Both the position numbers and the translations under genes were made by a program. Below are positions 54,996 through 64,000 of a stretch of DNA of 64,000 nt, piece by piece (the stretch's first letter is position 1; every line of letters starts with the position of its first letter). Under the pieces are notes generated by a model, which was given only the letters and a program-made list of their open reading frames with translations, had not been told where the DNA came from and searched no databases. Location of the stretch: positions 2,912,501-2,976,500 of the forward strand of contig JAZKJV010011400.1 in NCBI GenBank assembly GCA_037367405.1. Reading direction: 5' to 3'. The DNA is from Ottelia alismoides. Lineage: Eukaryota > Streptophyta > Magnoliopsida > Alismatales > Hydrocharitaceae.

Positions 54996-56306
54996 ATGCA
55001 AGATTACCGACCACCGCTCTTTCAAGATGTCTCCTTCTGGGGTCTGGCCATCACGCAGTTCTTAGGAGCCTTTAATGATAACCTCTACAAACAACTGCTC
55101 CTGCTACTAGCGGTCACCTCTTCGGCCACTGCGCTGGTTGATCAACCCGCTGCAGACGCCGAGCACGTCGATGTGCAAGGCTGGGCGTTGCTGGTGTTCT
55201 CGATCCCGTTTGTGCTGTTCAGTGGTTACGCAGGTTACCTGTCGGATCGCTACAGCAAGCAACCGATTATTTGGATCTGTAAAGTTGCCGAGATCATTAT
55301 CTGCCTGTTGGCCATGCTGGCGTTTCTCATGTATGGCACCTTCGGCATGGTCGGGACATGGACCGTACTGTTCTTGCTGGGTACGCACAGCGCCTTTTTT
55401 GGCCCGGGCAAGTATGGCATCATCCCCGAATTGTTTCGCAAATCGGATGCGGCCTCAGCCAATGGCATTATCTTGATGTCGACATTCCTGGCAATCATCT
55501 TTGGGACTGTCGCAGCCGGCGTGTGCAAGTATTTCCTGGTTGGCTCTACCGGCGAGACCGATAAACTATGGATGGGCTCTTTGGTCTGCGTGGCCATCGC
55601 TGTGGTGGGCACGCTGACCGCTGGGTTCATTCGGCGCACGCCCGTCGCCGACCCTGAATTACCACTTACGCAGGATGCCCTCTGGGTGGCCAAAGAGGTT
55701 CGTCAGACGCTCGGCAAGGATCGCCCCTTGCTGCGAGCCCTGCTGGCATCGTGCGTCTTCTGGCTGGTCGCTGGCACAGTTATGCCCACGATCAATTCGC
55801 TGGGGTTAACCCAATTGAAAGTCAACGATGTCTTGACCAGTGTGCTCACGGCGTCGACTGCTATCGGCATTATGGGCGGAGCTGTTTTGGCCGGTGCCGT
55901 CTCGCGACGTGGCAAGACAGATCGCCTGGTGACCATCGGCATGTGGGGCATCGTCGGATCGCTGCTGGCCCTGGGCATGTGGAGCGGCCAAGACAAACAT
56001 GTGCTGGGCCTTTACGGCAGTGCGCTCGCGCTGATTGCCTTAGGCGTCTTCTCTGCGATCTACTCGGTGCCGCTGCAAGTATTCTTGCAACAACGTCCCT
56101 CGCCTGAGATCAAGGGCCGCATGATTGCCACGATGAACCAGGCGAACTTCGTGGGGATTCTGATCGCCGGTCCCATGTATCAACTGTTTGAACGCATCGC
56201 TGGTTGGAGCCACCTGCCGATTTCCAGCGTGTTCTGGATGATCGGCCTGTTAGTGTTACCGCTGGCCATCTTCTATCGGCTCGACTCCGAAGCCCCCAGC
56301 GCGTAG
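54996..56306 (+). CDS. Major facilitator transporter, LplT-like
   Basis: 436 residues with about 12 hydrophobic helices. The start FWGLAITQFLGAFNDNLYKQ is characteristic of LplT, which flips lysophospholipids across the inner membrane, and of the related lysophospholipid acyltransferase fusions. The A-type motif SDRYSKQP (near 75) and the GPGKYGIIPELF stretch are family words. The ATG at 54996 gives the usual short start. No acyltransferase domain (Aas) follows, so it would act alone. The substrate is inferred. Confidence 0.85.
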   Translation: MQDYRPPLFQDVSFWGLAITQFLGAFNDNLYKQLLLLLAVTSSATALVDQPAADAEHVDVQGWALLVFSIPFVLFSGYAGYLSDRYSKQPIIWICKVAEIIICLLAMLAFLMYGTFGMVGTWTVLFLLGTHSAFFGPGKYGIIPELFRKSDAASANGIILMSTFLAIIFGTVAAGVCKYFLVGSTGETDKLWMGSLVCVAIAVVGTLTAGFIRRTPVADPELPLTQDALWVAKEVRQTLGKDRPLLRALLASCVFWLVAGTVMPTINSLGLTQLKVNDVLTSVLTASTAIGIMGGAVLAGAVSRRGKTDRLVTIGMWGIVGSLLALGMWSGQDKHVLGLYGSALALIALGVFSAIYSVPLQVFLQQRPSPEIKGRMIATMNQANFVGILIAGPMYQLFERIAGWSHLPISSVFWMIGLLVLPLAIFYRLDSEAPSA

Positions 56307-56583
56307 CAGGAGTAGGGACGATTCAGGCCACCTTACCCAATGCATCTCTGTCCCCGCTCCTGGTCTGAAGGCTCGGCAGGGGCCTCGCCAGGCCATGGGT
56401 GTGGGCGAGTATCCAAGCCTTGAGCATCGAGCGCGGACGCGGGTCCATTAGGACTTGAGCTTTGAGTCATGGCACAGCGCGGTGAACGTCCGCAGGATTT
56501 TGATCCAAGCCGGTAATGCCAATGAATCTCAATTGGTGAGCGAGAGTGAAGGCTCGGCGGGAGCTCTCCCTCCCGGCCAGGTT

Positions 56584-57465
56584 TTAGCGATCAAAAATCT
56601 TCTTCAGTGCATGCACCGTGGCATCGCGACCAGCCTTGGCAATCGAGGTGGTCAGCGGAATTCGCTTGGGGCACACAGCCACGCAATTCTGCGCGTTGCC
56701 ACAAACTTGGATCCCGCCAACATCGGTCAGCGCATCCATGCGTTCTTCCTTCAGGTTCTGACCTGTAGGGTGCGCATTGAATAACACCGCCTGGCTGATC
56801 GGAGCGGCGCCCAGGAAACCTTGGTTGTAAGCCTCGCGTTTGCGATTCTCGAAGTCCGCATCGCTTTCGCCCGGTCGGCGATTCAGTTCGATCTTGGTGT
56901 ACTGTGGACATGCATCCAAGCAGCAGCCGCAGGTCATGCATTCGCTCAGCGGGTAGCTTTCCTCTTGTTGATGGCGAGATTGGCGCGGCCCAGCACCCAT
57001 GTCGTAGTAACCATCGACTGGCACCCAGGCTTTGACTTTCTTCAGCGCATGGAACATGCGTGAGCGATCGACCAGCAAGTCGCGGACGACTGGGAACTTC
57101 TGCATGGGGCGCAGTTCGATTTCGACCGGGTTGTCTTCCAACAACCGATCGACCAGCGCCGAGCAGCTCTGGCGCACGCGGCCGTTGATGACCATCGTGC
57201 ATGATCCGCAGACTTCTTCCAGACAACCGCAATCCCAGGCAACCGGTGCAACGGATTTGCCTTCGACTGTGCGAGCCTGGGCGGCGATGCGCTGCAGCAC
57301 GCTGATGACGTTCATGTTCTCTTCGTAGGGAACCTGATGGCGTTCCCAGTACGAAGGCTGGCCCGGCCCGTCTTGACGCAAGATACGGACGTTGACCGTG
57401 CCGCGCGTGGCGGGCGCAGCGGCGGCTGCCTGATGTCCATTGGTGTGTGCGTGGGGAGCGTTCAT
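56584..57465 (-). CDS. sdhB: Succinate dehydrogenase iron-sulphur subunit
   Basis: 293 residues from the ATG at 57465. The [2Fe-2S] cysteines are in WDCGCLEEVCGSC with a later RQSC (residues about 95-125); the other clusters bind through CMTCGCCLDACPQ near 190 and CGNAQNCVAVCPK near 255. It passes electrons from FAD to the membrane quinone site. Its ATG overlaps the sdhA stop codon (ATGA). Order sdhC-sdhA-sdhB fits the B-type enzymes with a single large cytochrome subunit. Confidence 0.96.
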   Translation of the reverse strand: MNAPHAHTNGHQAAAAAPATRGTVNVRILRQDGPGQPSYWERHQVPYEENMNVISVLQRIAAQARTVEGKSVAPVAWDCGCLEEVCGSCTMVINGRVRQSCSALVDRLLEDNPVEIELRPMQKFPVVRDLLVDRSRMFHALKKVKAWVPVDGYYDMGAGPRQSRHQQEESYPLSECMTCGCCLDACPQYTKIELNRRPGESDADFENRKREAYNQGFLGAAPISQAVLFNAHPTGQNLKEERMDALTDVGGIQVCGNAQNCVAVCPKRIPLTTSIAKAGRDATVHALKKIFDR

Positions 57466-59456
57466 GCGTGCACCTCGACTGGTTCTTTCGCTTTGGTTTT
57501 CTGCGTAGCCCGTTGCTTGGCCGCCACGCGTTCTTTCCACACTTCTTCTATCGTGTCAGCACCCACAAGTCCATACAGACGCGGCCGTGGTTCGACCAGG
57601 GAAGTATCGACATCTTCGTAGGTGATCTCGGGATGCTCGCCATCCCAAGTAGCGATCGTTGACTTCAAGTACTTGTCGCTATTGGCTTGGAACTTGTCGC
57701 ACCACTCTTCGGCTTGACGGCGGCGCTCCGCCGGATCGGTCGCGGTGAGACTCTGCATCTCGAACTCTGGCTTGTAGTGAGCTCCACGGCACTCATCGCG
57801 CAGTCGAGCACCCTTGAGGATCGTCTTGGCCAGCGGGAACATGTCCTGCAAGGCTTTGGTGAAGATCACATTCTGATTGGTCCAGTTGCCCGTGTCGCTC
57901 AGCGAGCAGCGCATGGCCCGGTCGTGCAGTTCGCTGATCTTGGCATAGGCTTCGTCCAACTGGTCATTGCGGCGGACAACGGTGGCCGCAGCCGTCATCC
58001 ACTTGCCCAGCTCTTGATGAATCAAGTAGGGATTCTCGCCGCCTGAAGCCTTCAGCAGCGACTGATGGCGAGATTCCTGGCGAGCCACTTCGCGCTCGTA
58101 CAGGCTGGAAGGCAAATCGGCGGCAGCTCCCTTCTGAGCGTTGATATAGTTCTGCACCCCGGGACCAGCGATCAGGCCAGAGAAGATGCAGCTAAGCAGC
58201 GAGTTAGCGCCCAGTCGGTTAGCACCGTGATACTGGTAATCGCACTCACCCAGCGCGTAGAGACCAGGAATGTTGGTCATCTGGTTGCGCGGGGCCCCGG
58301 CCTTGAGACCTCCATCGGCACTCTTCTCGTAGTCCGCCCACAGGCCACCCATCGAGTAGTGCACTGCTGGGAAGATCTTCATCGGAGTGGTGCGTGGATC
58401 GACGCCTTGGAACTTCTCGTAGATCTCCAGAATACCGCCCAGCTTGCGGTCCAGTTCGCTGCGGCTGATGTGGGTCAAATCGAGATACACGCACATGCGA
58501 TTGGCTTCTACGCTCAACTTGCTGTTGACGCAGATGTCAAAGATCTCGCGAGTGGCGATATCGCGCGGCACCAGGTTGCCGTACTTGGGATAACGCTCTT
58601 CCAGGAAGTAATAGCGTTCCGATTCAGGAATATCTTTGGGTCGGCGTGGATCTTGCGGCTTCTTGGGCACCCACACGCGGCCACCTTCGCCACGGGCCGA
58701 CTCGCTCATCAGACGCAGCTTGTCTGCACCTGGAATGGCCGTCGGGTGAACTTGAATAAACTCGCCGTTGGCATACTTGACCCCGGCTTGGAAACAGCGA
58801 CTGGCCGCGCTGCCATTGCAGAAGACCGACATGGTCGACTGGCCATACAGCAATCCACAACCACCGGTGGCAACCATGCTAGCATCGGCGGGAAATGCGC
58901 GGATCTGCATCGACACCATGTCTTGGGCGACTACGCCTACGCAGCGACCTGCGTCGTCCAGCACCGGACCCAGGAAGTCCCAGAACTCGAACTTGCGCAC
59001 CAGGCCTTCGGTCTCCATCCGCCGCACTTGTTCATCGAGGGCATACAACAATTGCTGACCAGTGGTCGCTCCGGCGAAGGCCGTGCGTTTGTACAGCGTG
59101 CCACCGAAACGTCGACGATCCAGAAAGCCTTCGGTCGTCCGGTTGAAGGGTACGCCCAGACGGTCCATCAGTTCAATGATCTTCGGACCGTGAAAGGCCA
59201 TCTCTTTCACCGGTGGCTGGTGCTGCAGGAAGTCACCGCCATAGACCGTGTCATCCAGGTGTTTCCATTCCGAGTCACCCAACTGCCGCGTCTGATCATT
59301 GCAGCTATTGATACCACCTTGAGCGCACACGCTGTGCGACCGCTTCACAGGTGTCAAGCTGATCAGATCGACAGCCACCCCCAGCTCAGCCAACTTCATC
59401 GTGGCTGCCAGGCCTGCCAGACCACCACCGACAACGACCACTCGTTTTGTTGCCAT
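57462..59456 (-). CDS. sdhA: Succinate dehydrogenase flavoprotein subunit
   Basis: 664 residues. The FAD motif GGGLAGLAATMKLAELG opens the protein; the flavin-linking histidine region is SHSVCAQGGINS, in which the His precedes Ser-Val-Cys. The substrate-binding block includes GEGGRVWVPK and HPTAIPG. It oxidises succinate at the cytoplasmic side of the membrane. GGAGAG lies 8 bp before the ATG. Overlaps sdhB by four bases and follows sdhC by 69 bp. Confidence 0.96.
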   Translation of the reverse strand: MATKRVVVVGGGLAGLAATMKLAELGVAVDLISLTPVKRSHSVCAQGGINSCNDQTRQLGDSEWKHLDDTVYGGDFLQHQPPVKEMAFHGPKIIELMDRLGVPFNRTTEGFLDRRRFGGTLYKRTAFAGATTGQQLLYALDEQVRRMETEGLVRKFEFWDFLGPVLDDAGRCVGVVAQDMVSMQIRAFPADASMVATGGCGLLYGQSTMSVFCNGSAASRCFQAGVKYANGEFIQVHPTAIPGADKLRLMSESARGEGGRVWVPKKPQDPRRPKDIPESERYYFLEERYPKYGNLVPRDIATREIFDICVNSKLSVEANRMCVYLDLTHISRSELDRKLGGILEIYEKFQGVDPRTTPMKIFPAVHYSMGGLWADYEKSADGGLKAGAPRNQMTNIPGLYALGECDYQYHGANRLGANSLLSCIFSGLIAGPGVQNYINAQKGAAADLPSSLYEREVARQESRHQSLLKASGGENPYLIHQELGKWMTAAATVVRRNDQLDEAYAKISELHDRAMRCSLSDTGNWTNQNVIFTKALQDMFPLAKTILKGARLRDECRGAHYKPEFEMQSLTATDPAERRRQAEEWCDKFQANSDKYLKSTIATWDGEHPEITYEDVDTSLVEPRPRLYGLVGADTIEEVWKERVAAKQRATQKTKAKEPVEVHA

Positions 59457-59525
59457 ATGCTTATCTCTCCAGCTCTGTACCAGAATAACCGTGCAGAGCG
59501 TCGACTGGGTTAACCGCTGATTGTG

Positions 59526-60380
59526 TTATTTTGTTTCCGCGTCGGAACCGGTGGTAATCATTGCATGGCCACCGGCAGGATGCTCAGTGCTTGCATGTTC
59601 GCCGCCTGAGCGTTTGTGGGGATTCTCGATGATTTCGCCCGTCTTAACCTTCTGTTGGTACATGGCATCCTCGACTTGCCGCGCCTGATCGACGTTGGTC
59701 GTCTTGGCAGCGAACAAAGCACTCAAGCCGACGGCCAGCAAGAAAACTCCGAAAGCCCCGCAGACATAATTGGCTCGCTCTTGAGCCTTGGGAGTCAACC
59801 AAACGCCCCAAGTGATACCCATTGTCCAGATGCCATTGGCCAGGTGGTAAACGCAGGCTACCACCCCGATCACGTAGAAGACCGGCCAGACGTAGCCGCT
59901 GAGCGCGACGGCCAGCGTGCTGGCTGCGTTATAGGGCCGGAACTGCGCCATGCCCAACGGTTCGGCCACGTTCTTCAGCCAGGCATCGAAGTGGAACCAG
60001 CCATGCAAGTGAAAGACGTGCAGCAGGATAAACACGGTGGCCACCACGCCCGACCAGCGCTGCAACGTGTAGCGACGATTGTTGACGTAGCGATATTGCG
60101 ATGTGTTGGAATGCCCGGACTGGATGATCCACAGCCCTACAACCGCATGAAAAATCAGCGGCAGGAAAATGAACCCCCACTCGACCAAGGGCAACAAAGC
60201 GCCCAGCGAATGGATCAGATTGACCTGAGTCTGAAACGCGCCAGGGCCATTCATCAGCGTTGAATTGACCAGCAGGTGGACCGTCATGTAGGCCCCGACT
60301 GGTATCAGTCCGCTGAGGGAATGCAACCGCCGAATCAGAAACTCATGCCGGGCAAAAAATGTCGGTGATGCAGCGTTCAT
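59526..60380 (-). CDS. sdhC: Succinate dehydrogenase cytochrome b558 subunit
   Basis: 284 residues from the ATG at 60380. Five hydrophobic helices carry the histidines expected for two haems: MTVHLLVNSTL, FHAVVGLWII, LLHVFHLHGWFHF and CVYHLANGIWT. This is the b558 form found with B. subtilis-type succinate:quinone reductases. A His/Glu-containing C-terminal tail of about 45 residues is extra. First gene of the operon; the upstream 400 bp carry degenerate repeats. Confidence 0.93.
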   Translation of the reverse strand: MNAASPTFFARHEFLIRRLHSLSGLIPVGAYMTVHLLVNSTLMNGPGAFQTQVNLIHSLGALLPLVEWGFIFLPLIFHAVVGLWIIQSGHSNTSQYRYVNNRRYTLQRWSGVVATVFILLHVFHLHGWFHFDAWLKNVAEPLGMAQFRPYNAASTLAVALSGYVWPVFYVIGVVACVYHLANGIWTMGITWGVWLTPKAQERANYVCGAFGVFLLAVGLSALFAAKTTNVDQARQVEDAMYQQKVKTGEIIENPHKRSGGEHASTEHPAGGHAMITTGSDAETK

Positions 60381-60826
60381 TGCGAAATCAGCTCGTTGAA
60401 TCGGGCGCAGCTTGGGTAGGATAGCGCAGGATAGATAACCTCGAAAAGTATATCGGCTTAACCCCATTTGCGTCAGGGTGGTATCGAAACGCAGCTTGCC
60501 AGGGTCGAAAGAACCAGGCCAGACAAAATATACCGCCCAGGCAAACCCTGCAGCCCCGATTTTCACCCCTCGTAGCTACCCGTAGCCACCGTCGCCAGAC
60601 GGTGGAACTAAACGACGGACTTTCGCGGCCCGCTCCCGCACGTAAACTCTCTGCAGGCTCTCACTTTTCACCGCCAGGCAGCGGTGTCTACACGACGGTG
60701 GACTTCAGCGGCCCGGGGGGTAAGCCGAGATGGCAACTGCCGACCACGAGGTTTTCAAGGGCTGGAAAGGCTATAGAATGATGGCATCGTTGGTTTAGTG
60801 GCGCATAGATTTGGGGATGAAGGCGG
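60381..60826. other. Intergenic region with degraded MITE-type repeat
   Basis: 446 bp between divergent sdhC and the gene at 60827. Around 60577-60715 there are arms of the GGTGGCTAC family (GTAGCCACCGTCGCCAGACGG, given here only in part, and AGCGGTGTCTACACGACGG) without terminal repeats. Otherwise nothing is recognised; promoters for both flanking operons are expected. Confidence 0.45.
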
Positions 60827-61204
60827 ATGAGCGACGCAAAATTGGTTGGATTTGTGCACTTGATCGAAGAAACCAAAACCTTCGGGCAGAAGGGTTTTCG
60901 CAAGCGTCTGCTGGTTCTCGAACAGGACAATGGCCGCTTTCCCAACTACATCCCGATCGATTTCATCGGTGATGCTTGTGATAGTGTCGACAGTTTGAAA
61001 GTTGGGGAACAGATTGAAGTCAGTTACCGGCTGGCGGGTCGGCGCTGGCAAAAGGATTCCCACAGCGAAGTGAAGTTCTTTCTCAGTTGCGAAGCCACCA
61101 GCTTTCGTGCCTTGAGCGCCAAAGGCGGTGGGGCAGCACCTACCAACGCCAACGCCGCTTTCGCGGAAGCCTCTTACGAAGACGATGAGGACGTACCGTT
61201 TTGA
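60827..61204 (+). CDS. DUF3127-like protein with SSB-like acidic tip
   Basis: 125 residues. The core SDAKLVGFVHLIEETKTFGQ, then KRLLVLEQDNGRFPNYIPIDF and LKVGEQIEVSYRLAGRRW is the pattern of DUF3127, an OB-fold-like domain. A Gly/Ala/Asn linker leads to the C-terminus DDEDVPF, very like the protein-docking tip of single-stranded DNA-binding protein (DDDIPF). A role in binding DNA and recruiting partners is inferred. Its stop codon overlaps the TTG start of putA (TTGA). Confidence 0.8.
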   Translation: MSDAKLVGFVHLIEETKTFGQKGFRKRLLVLEQDNGRFPNYIPIDFIGDACDSVDSLKVGEQIEVSYRLAGRRWQKDSHSEVKFFLSCEATSFRALSAKGGGAAPTNANAAFAEASYEDDEDVPF

Positions 61205-64000
61205 ACCAACTCTCTCAGCAGGTCTTGCAAGAACTTGCCGGTGGATTGGCACCGGCAATCGCCGCCTCTCTGCCCGCCACCTCCCATGCCAACTCGTTGC
61301 CGGCGGCGGATGCCTGGATTCCCGACGAATCTTTTCTAGCCGACATAACAGCGCGTGCCGGTCAACTGGCCAAGCGGATTCAACAGCGGGCCACCGAGCT
61401 TCAAACGCCCGCCGAGCGCCGTCAGCAAGCCGAACTGGACCGCATGCTCCAGCATCCAGAGGACAAGGTCACGCTGACGCAGATGACCGATCAGGGTTTT
61501 CGCTCGCGCTCACCCGATCGCGCGGTGGATCAATTGATTCACATCCTCGATGTGCAAGGCATCCCGCGGTTCTTCTCGCAATTAGATCGCGCTCTGCTGC
61601 GCGGCTTTCAATCGTTCGGCAACTATTTGCCCGGCGTAGCCGTACCGATGGTCAAGGACAAGATGCGCAAGGAGACCTCCAACGTTATCTTGCCAGCTGA
61701 ACCGACCATGCTTCGCGAACACCTTTCGGCCAGGCGCGGCGAAGGCATTCGCATGAATGTCAACTTTCTGGGCGAAGCTCTGCTGGGTGAAGACGAAGCT
61801 CAACATCGCTTGGAAAAATACCTGTCGGCTTTGCAGCAACCGGAGATTGAAGTCGTCTCGGTCAAGATCTCGACGCTGTATTCACAGATCTCTGCCATGG
61901 CTCGCCAGCACACGCTGCGCATTGTCGGCGATCGCTTGGAATTGCTGTACCGAGCCGCTGCTCGGCATCGTTACCAACCGCTCCACGGTGAACCGACCAC
62001 CAAGTTCGTCTACTTGGATATGGAAGAGTATCGCGACATGGCGCTCACTTCGGCCGCCTTTATGTCGACGCTCGACCGGCCGGGACTGGAACATGTCCGA
62101 GCTGGCATTGCTCTGCAAGCCTACGTGCCGGATAGCTTTCTGATTCAGCAGCAGATCACCCAGTGGGCCCGGCAACGCGTGGCTCGCGGTGGCAGCCCGG
62201 TGACGATTCGGATCGTCAAAGGCGCTAACATGGAGATGGAGCGCGTCGAAGCCTCGCTGCGAGGTTGGCCACAAGCCCCGTACAAACTCAAACTCGATAC
62301 CGATTCCAATTACAAGCGGATGGTGCTCTATGGCATGCATCCCGACCACATCAGCGCAGTCAAACTGGGAGTGGCCAGCCACAACCTGTTCGAAGTCGCT
62401 TTCGCTTTGGTACTGGCAGTCCGATTAGGAGTGTTCGAACAAGTGCAGTTCGAGATGCTTGAGGGCATGGCCAATCATCAGCGGCGGGCCTTGCGCGAAC
62501 TGAGCGATAACTTGCTGCTGTACGCACCAGCTTGCACCGAGCAAGACTTTACCAGCGCCATTGGCTACCTGGTGCGACGGCTGGACGAGAACACTGGCCC
62601 GGACAACTTTCTGCGGCATGCTTTTAAGATCTCGGTCGACAGCCCGGCTTGGGAAAAGCTGGAGCAACAATTCGTGCGTTCGGCCTTGGCCGCCAACTCT
62701 GTCTCCAACCAGCCGCGGCGCACGCAGGATCGATTCTTGCCACCGGCACAACCACCAGCGGCTAGCGACTGGCGCTACCTGATGAACGAACCAGACACCG
62801 ATTTCTCACTGGTCCAGAATGGACAGTGGGCCGAGAGCATCGTGAAGAGTTGGCAACCACGCTGTGATGCTCACGCAACGGACATACCGGTGACCATTGG
62901 CGGGGAAGATACGCGCGGGGCTGGTCCACTGTTCGAATCGCCCGATCCATCGCGGCCCGGCGTAGTTGCGGCCCGTTACCATCAAGCCGACGAAGGCCAA
63001 CTGCGAGTGGCCCTCGACACAGCTGTCGCCGATCGCGACCAGTGGCGCTCGCTGCAACCGGATGAGCGTTATCGCATTCTCCGCGGCGTTGCCCAGCGAT
63101 TGCGAGAGCGCCGCGGCGATCTGATCGGAGCTGCCTTGGCCGATGGCGGCAAGACGATTGCCGAGAGCGACCCAGAGGTCAGCGAGGCCATCGACTTCGT
63201 CGAGTTCTATGCGCTGACGGCGCTGGAACTCTTCCAGCGCGGCAGCCGTGGCTTGGGAACGATAGTGGTCGTCAGCCCTTGGAATTTTCCAATCGCGATT
63301 CCTTGTGGCGGCATCGCCGCGGCACTGGCTGCGGGCAACACCGCCATATTGAAGCCGGCTTCGGATACGGTACTGCCTGCGCGCATTATGTGCGAGTGCT
63401 TTTGGGAAGCAGGCGTTCCGCGCACGGCGCTGCAACTGGTCCCCTGCTCTGGTCGACTGGCTGGTGACGTACTGCTGGCCGATCCGCGCGTCGACGCGGT
63501 GATTCTGACCGGTGGAACCTCGACCGCCCAGAACATGCTCAGCCGCAATCCAGCCCTGAAGCTATTGGCTGAGACCGGGGGTAAGAATGCAACCATCGTG
63601 TCGGCCCTCAGCGATCATGACCTGGCCATCAAGAACGTGGTGCATTCGGCGTTCTCCCACGCGGGACAGAAATGTAGCGCGACCAGCCTGCTGCTGTTGG
63701 AACAAGAGGTCTATCACGATGCACGCTTTCGACATTCGCTGATCGATGCGATCTCGAGCATCGAGGTAGGTTCTGCCTGGAAGCTATCCACCAAGGTCGG
63801 TCCACTGATACGGCCACCGGTCGATGCACTGCAGCGGGGACTGAAGGAACTGGAAACGGGCGAGACCTGGGCCATCATGCCGCGCATGCTGCAAGACAAT
63901 CCCTGCCTGTATTCGCCGGGTGTCAAATGGGATGTCACACCTGGCAGCTTTACTCATTTGACAGAACTGTTCGGCCCGGTCTTGGGCGTACTGCCCTACC
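61201..64000 (+). CDS. putA: Proline dehydrogenase/pyrroline-5-carboxylate dehydrogenase, C-terminus beyond window
   Basis: At least 933 codons from a TTG at 61201 overlapping the preceding stop; the 3' end lies outside the window. The proline dehydrogenase barrel includes REHLSARRGEGIRMNVNFLG near 178 and IRIVKGANMEMERVEA near 337. The aldehyde dehydrogenase domain begins near 560 and shows VVSPWNFPIAIPCGG near 692, the catalytic Glu in LLAETGGKN near 795 and the active Cys in AGQKCSATSL near 820. The enzyme oxidises proline to glutamate in two steps. No N-terminal DNA-binding ribbon is seen. Starting at TTG is supported by the overlap, not by a ribosome site. Confidence 0.93.
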   Translation, partial: MNQLSQQVLQELAGGLAPAIAASLPATSHANSLPAADAWIPDESFLADITARAGQLAKRIQQRATELQTPAERRQQAELDRMLQHPEDKVTLTQMTDQGFRSRSPDRAVDQLIHILDVQGIPRFFSQLDRALLRGFQSFGNYLPGVAVPMVKDKMRKETSNVILPAEPTMLREHLSARRGEGIRMNVNFLGEALLGEDEAQHRLEKYLSALQQPEIEVVSVKISTLYSQISAMARQHTLRIVGDRLELLYRAAARHRYQPLHGEPTTKFVYLDMEEYRDMALTSAAFMSTLDRPGLEHVRAGIALQAYVPDSFLIQQQITQWARQRVARGGSPVTIRIVKGANMEMERVEASLRGWPQAPYKLKLDTDSNYKRMVLYGMHPDHISAVKLGVASHNLFEVAFALVLAVRLGVFEQVQFEMLEGMANHQRRALRELSDNLLLYAPACTEQDFTSAIGYLVRRLDENTGPDNFLRHAFKISVDSPAWEKLEQQFVRSALAANSVSNQPRRTQDRFLPPAQPPAASDWRYLMNEPDTDFSLVQNGQWAESIVKSWQPRCDAHATDIPVTIGGEDTRGAGPLFESPDPSRPGVVAARYHQADEGQLRVALDTAVADRDQWRSLQPDERYRILRGVAQRLRERRGDLIGAALADGGKTIAESDPEVSEAIDFVEFYALTALELFQRGSRGLGTIVVVSPWNFPIAIPCGGIAAALAAGNTAILKPASDTVLPARIMCECFWEAGVPRTALQLVPCSGRLAGDVLLADPRVDAVILTGGTSTAQNMLSRNPALKLLAETGGKNATIVSALSDHDLAIKNVVHSAFSHAGQKCSATSLLLLEQEVYHDARFRHSLIDAISSIEVGSAWKLSTKVGPLIRPPVDALQRGLKELETGETWAIMPRMLQDNPCLYSPGVKWDVTPGSFTHLTELFGPVLGVLPY

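Noticed and set aside
58065..59513. Plus-strand frame of 482 codons
   Set aside because: Antisense to sdhA, which is certain; no domain or start signal.

Overview
The window looks like a chromosomal segment of a planctomycete, most likely of the Pirellulales/Pirellulaceae type. The basis is the mixture of conserved bacterial genes with large secreted proteins lacking recognisable domains, the many von Willebrand A (VWA) proteins beside TolQ/ExbB-ExbD pairs, a tetrahydromethanopterin-linked mch gene, Tad-type pseudopilins, and dispersed repeats built from GGTGGCTAC-type hairpins. No tRNA, rRNA, CRISPR array or phage was found. The assignment is inference from gene content.

Layout. 1-2319: ferrous iron uptake operon on the minus strand (FeoA-like, feoA, feoB cut by the window edge). 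2579-5128: two convergent secreted low-complexity proteins sharing a hairpin terminator. 5302-13823: a minus-strand translation/transcription block in the order nusA, infB, rbfA, a degenerate endonuclease-III-fold protein with a histone-H1-like tail, yebC, gltX. 14286-16949: a ketoacyl-synthase-fold protein without its catalytic cysteine and a secreted protein weakly like secretins. 17425-23429: a Tol/Exb-like module, with an operon of one anchored protein, ExbB, ExbD and a zinc-ribbon-ExbD, flanked by two membrane-anchored VWA proteins. 23899-30450: a membrane-domain/PLP-enzyme fusion, then a four-gene plus-strand operon of mch, an ATP-grasp ligase, an OleC-like AMP ligase and a short-chain dehydrogenase. 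30482-33500: a lone WYL fragment, dapB, a small cysteine-containing protein and a His-rich secreted protein. 33734-35991: TadE, TadG with a VWA domain, TadE. 36140-49773: a large lipase-like hydrolase divergent from two overlapping giant secreted genes that contain three copies of a paralogous unit of about 1,200 residues. 50016-50245: a structured small RNA candidate. 50397-56306: B12-binding radical SAM protein coupled to an acyltransferase-SGNH protein, an alpha/beta hydrolase and an LplT-like transporter. 56584-60380: succinate dehydrogenase sdhC-sdhA-sdhB. 60827-64000: a DUF3127-like protein with an SSB-like acidic tip, overlapping putA, which is cut by the window edge.

Mobile or repetitive DNA. 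A MITE-like element of about 145 bp with 18-bp terminal inverted repeats occurs at 16958-17100, 32269-32418 and, inverted and partly decayed, 54112-54238, with degraded relatives near 36003, 49908 and 60577. Two related tandem arrays (31-bp units at 25865, 33-bp units at 49821) and several 12-16-bp tandem duplications indicate frequent short-repeat expansion.

The best candidates for something undescribed are the small RNA with a full-length Shine-Dalgarno stretch and a complementary loop, the three-unit giant protein locus, and the VWA/Exb module with a zinc-ribbon ExbD.
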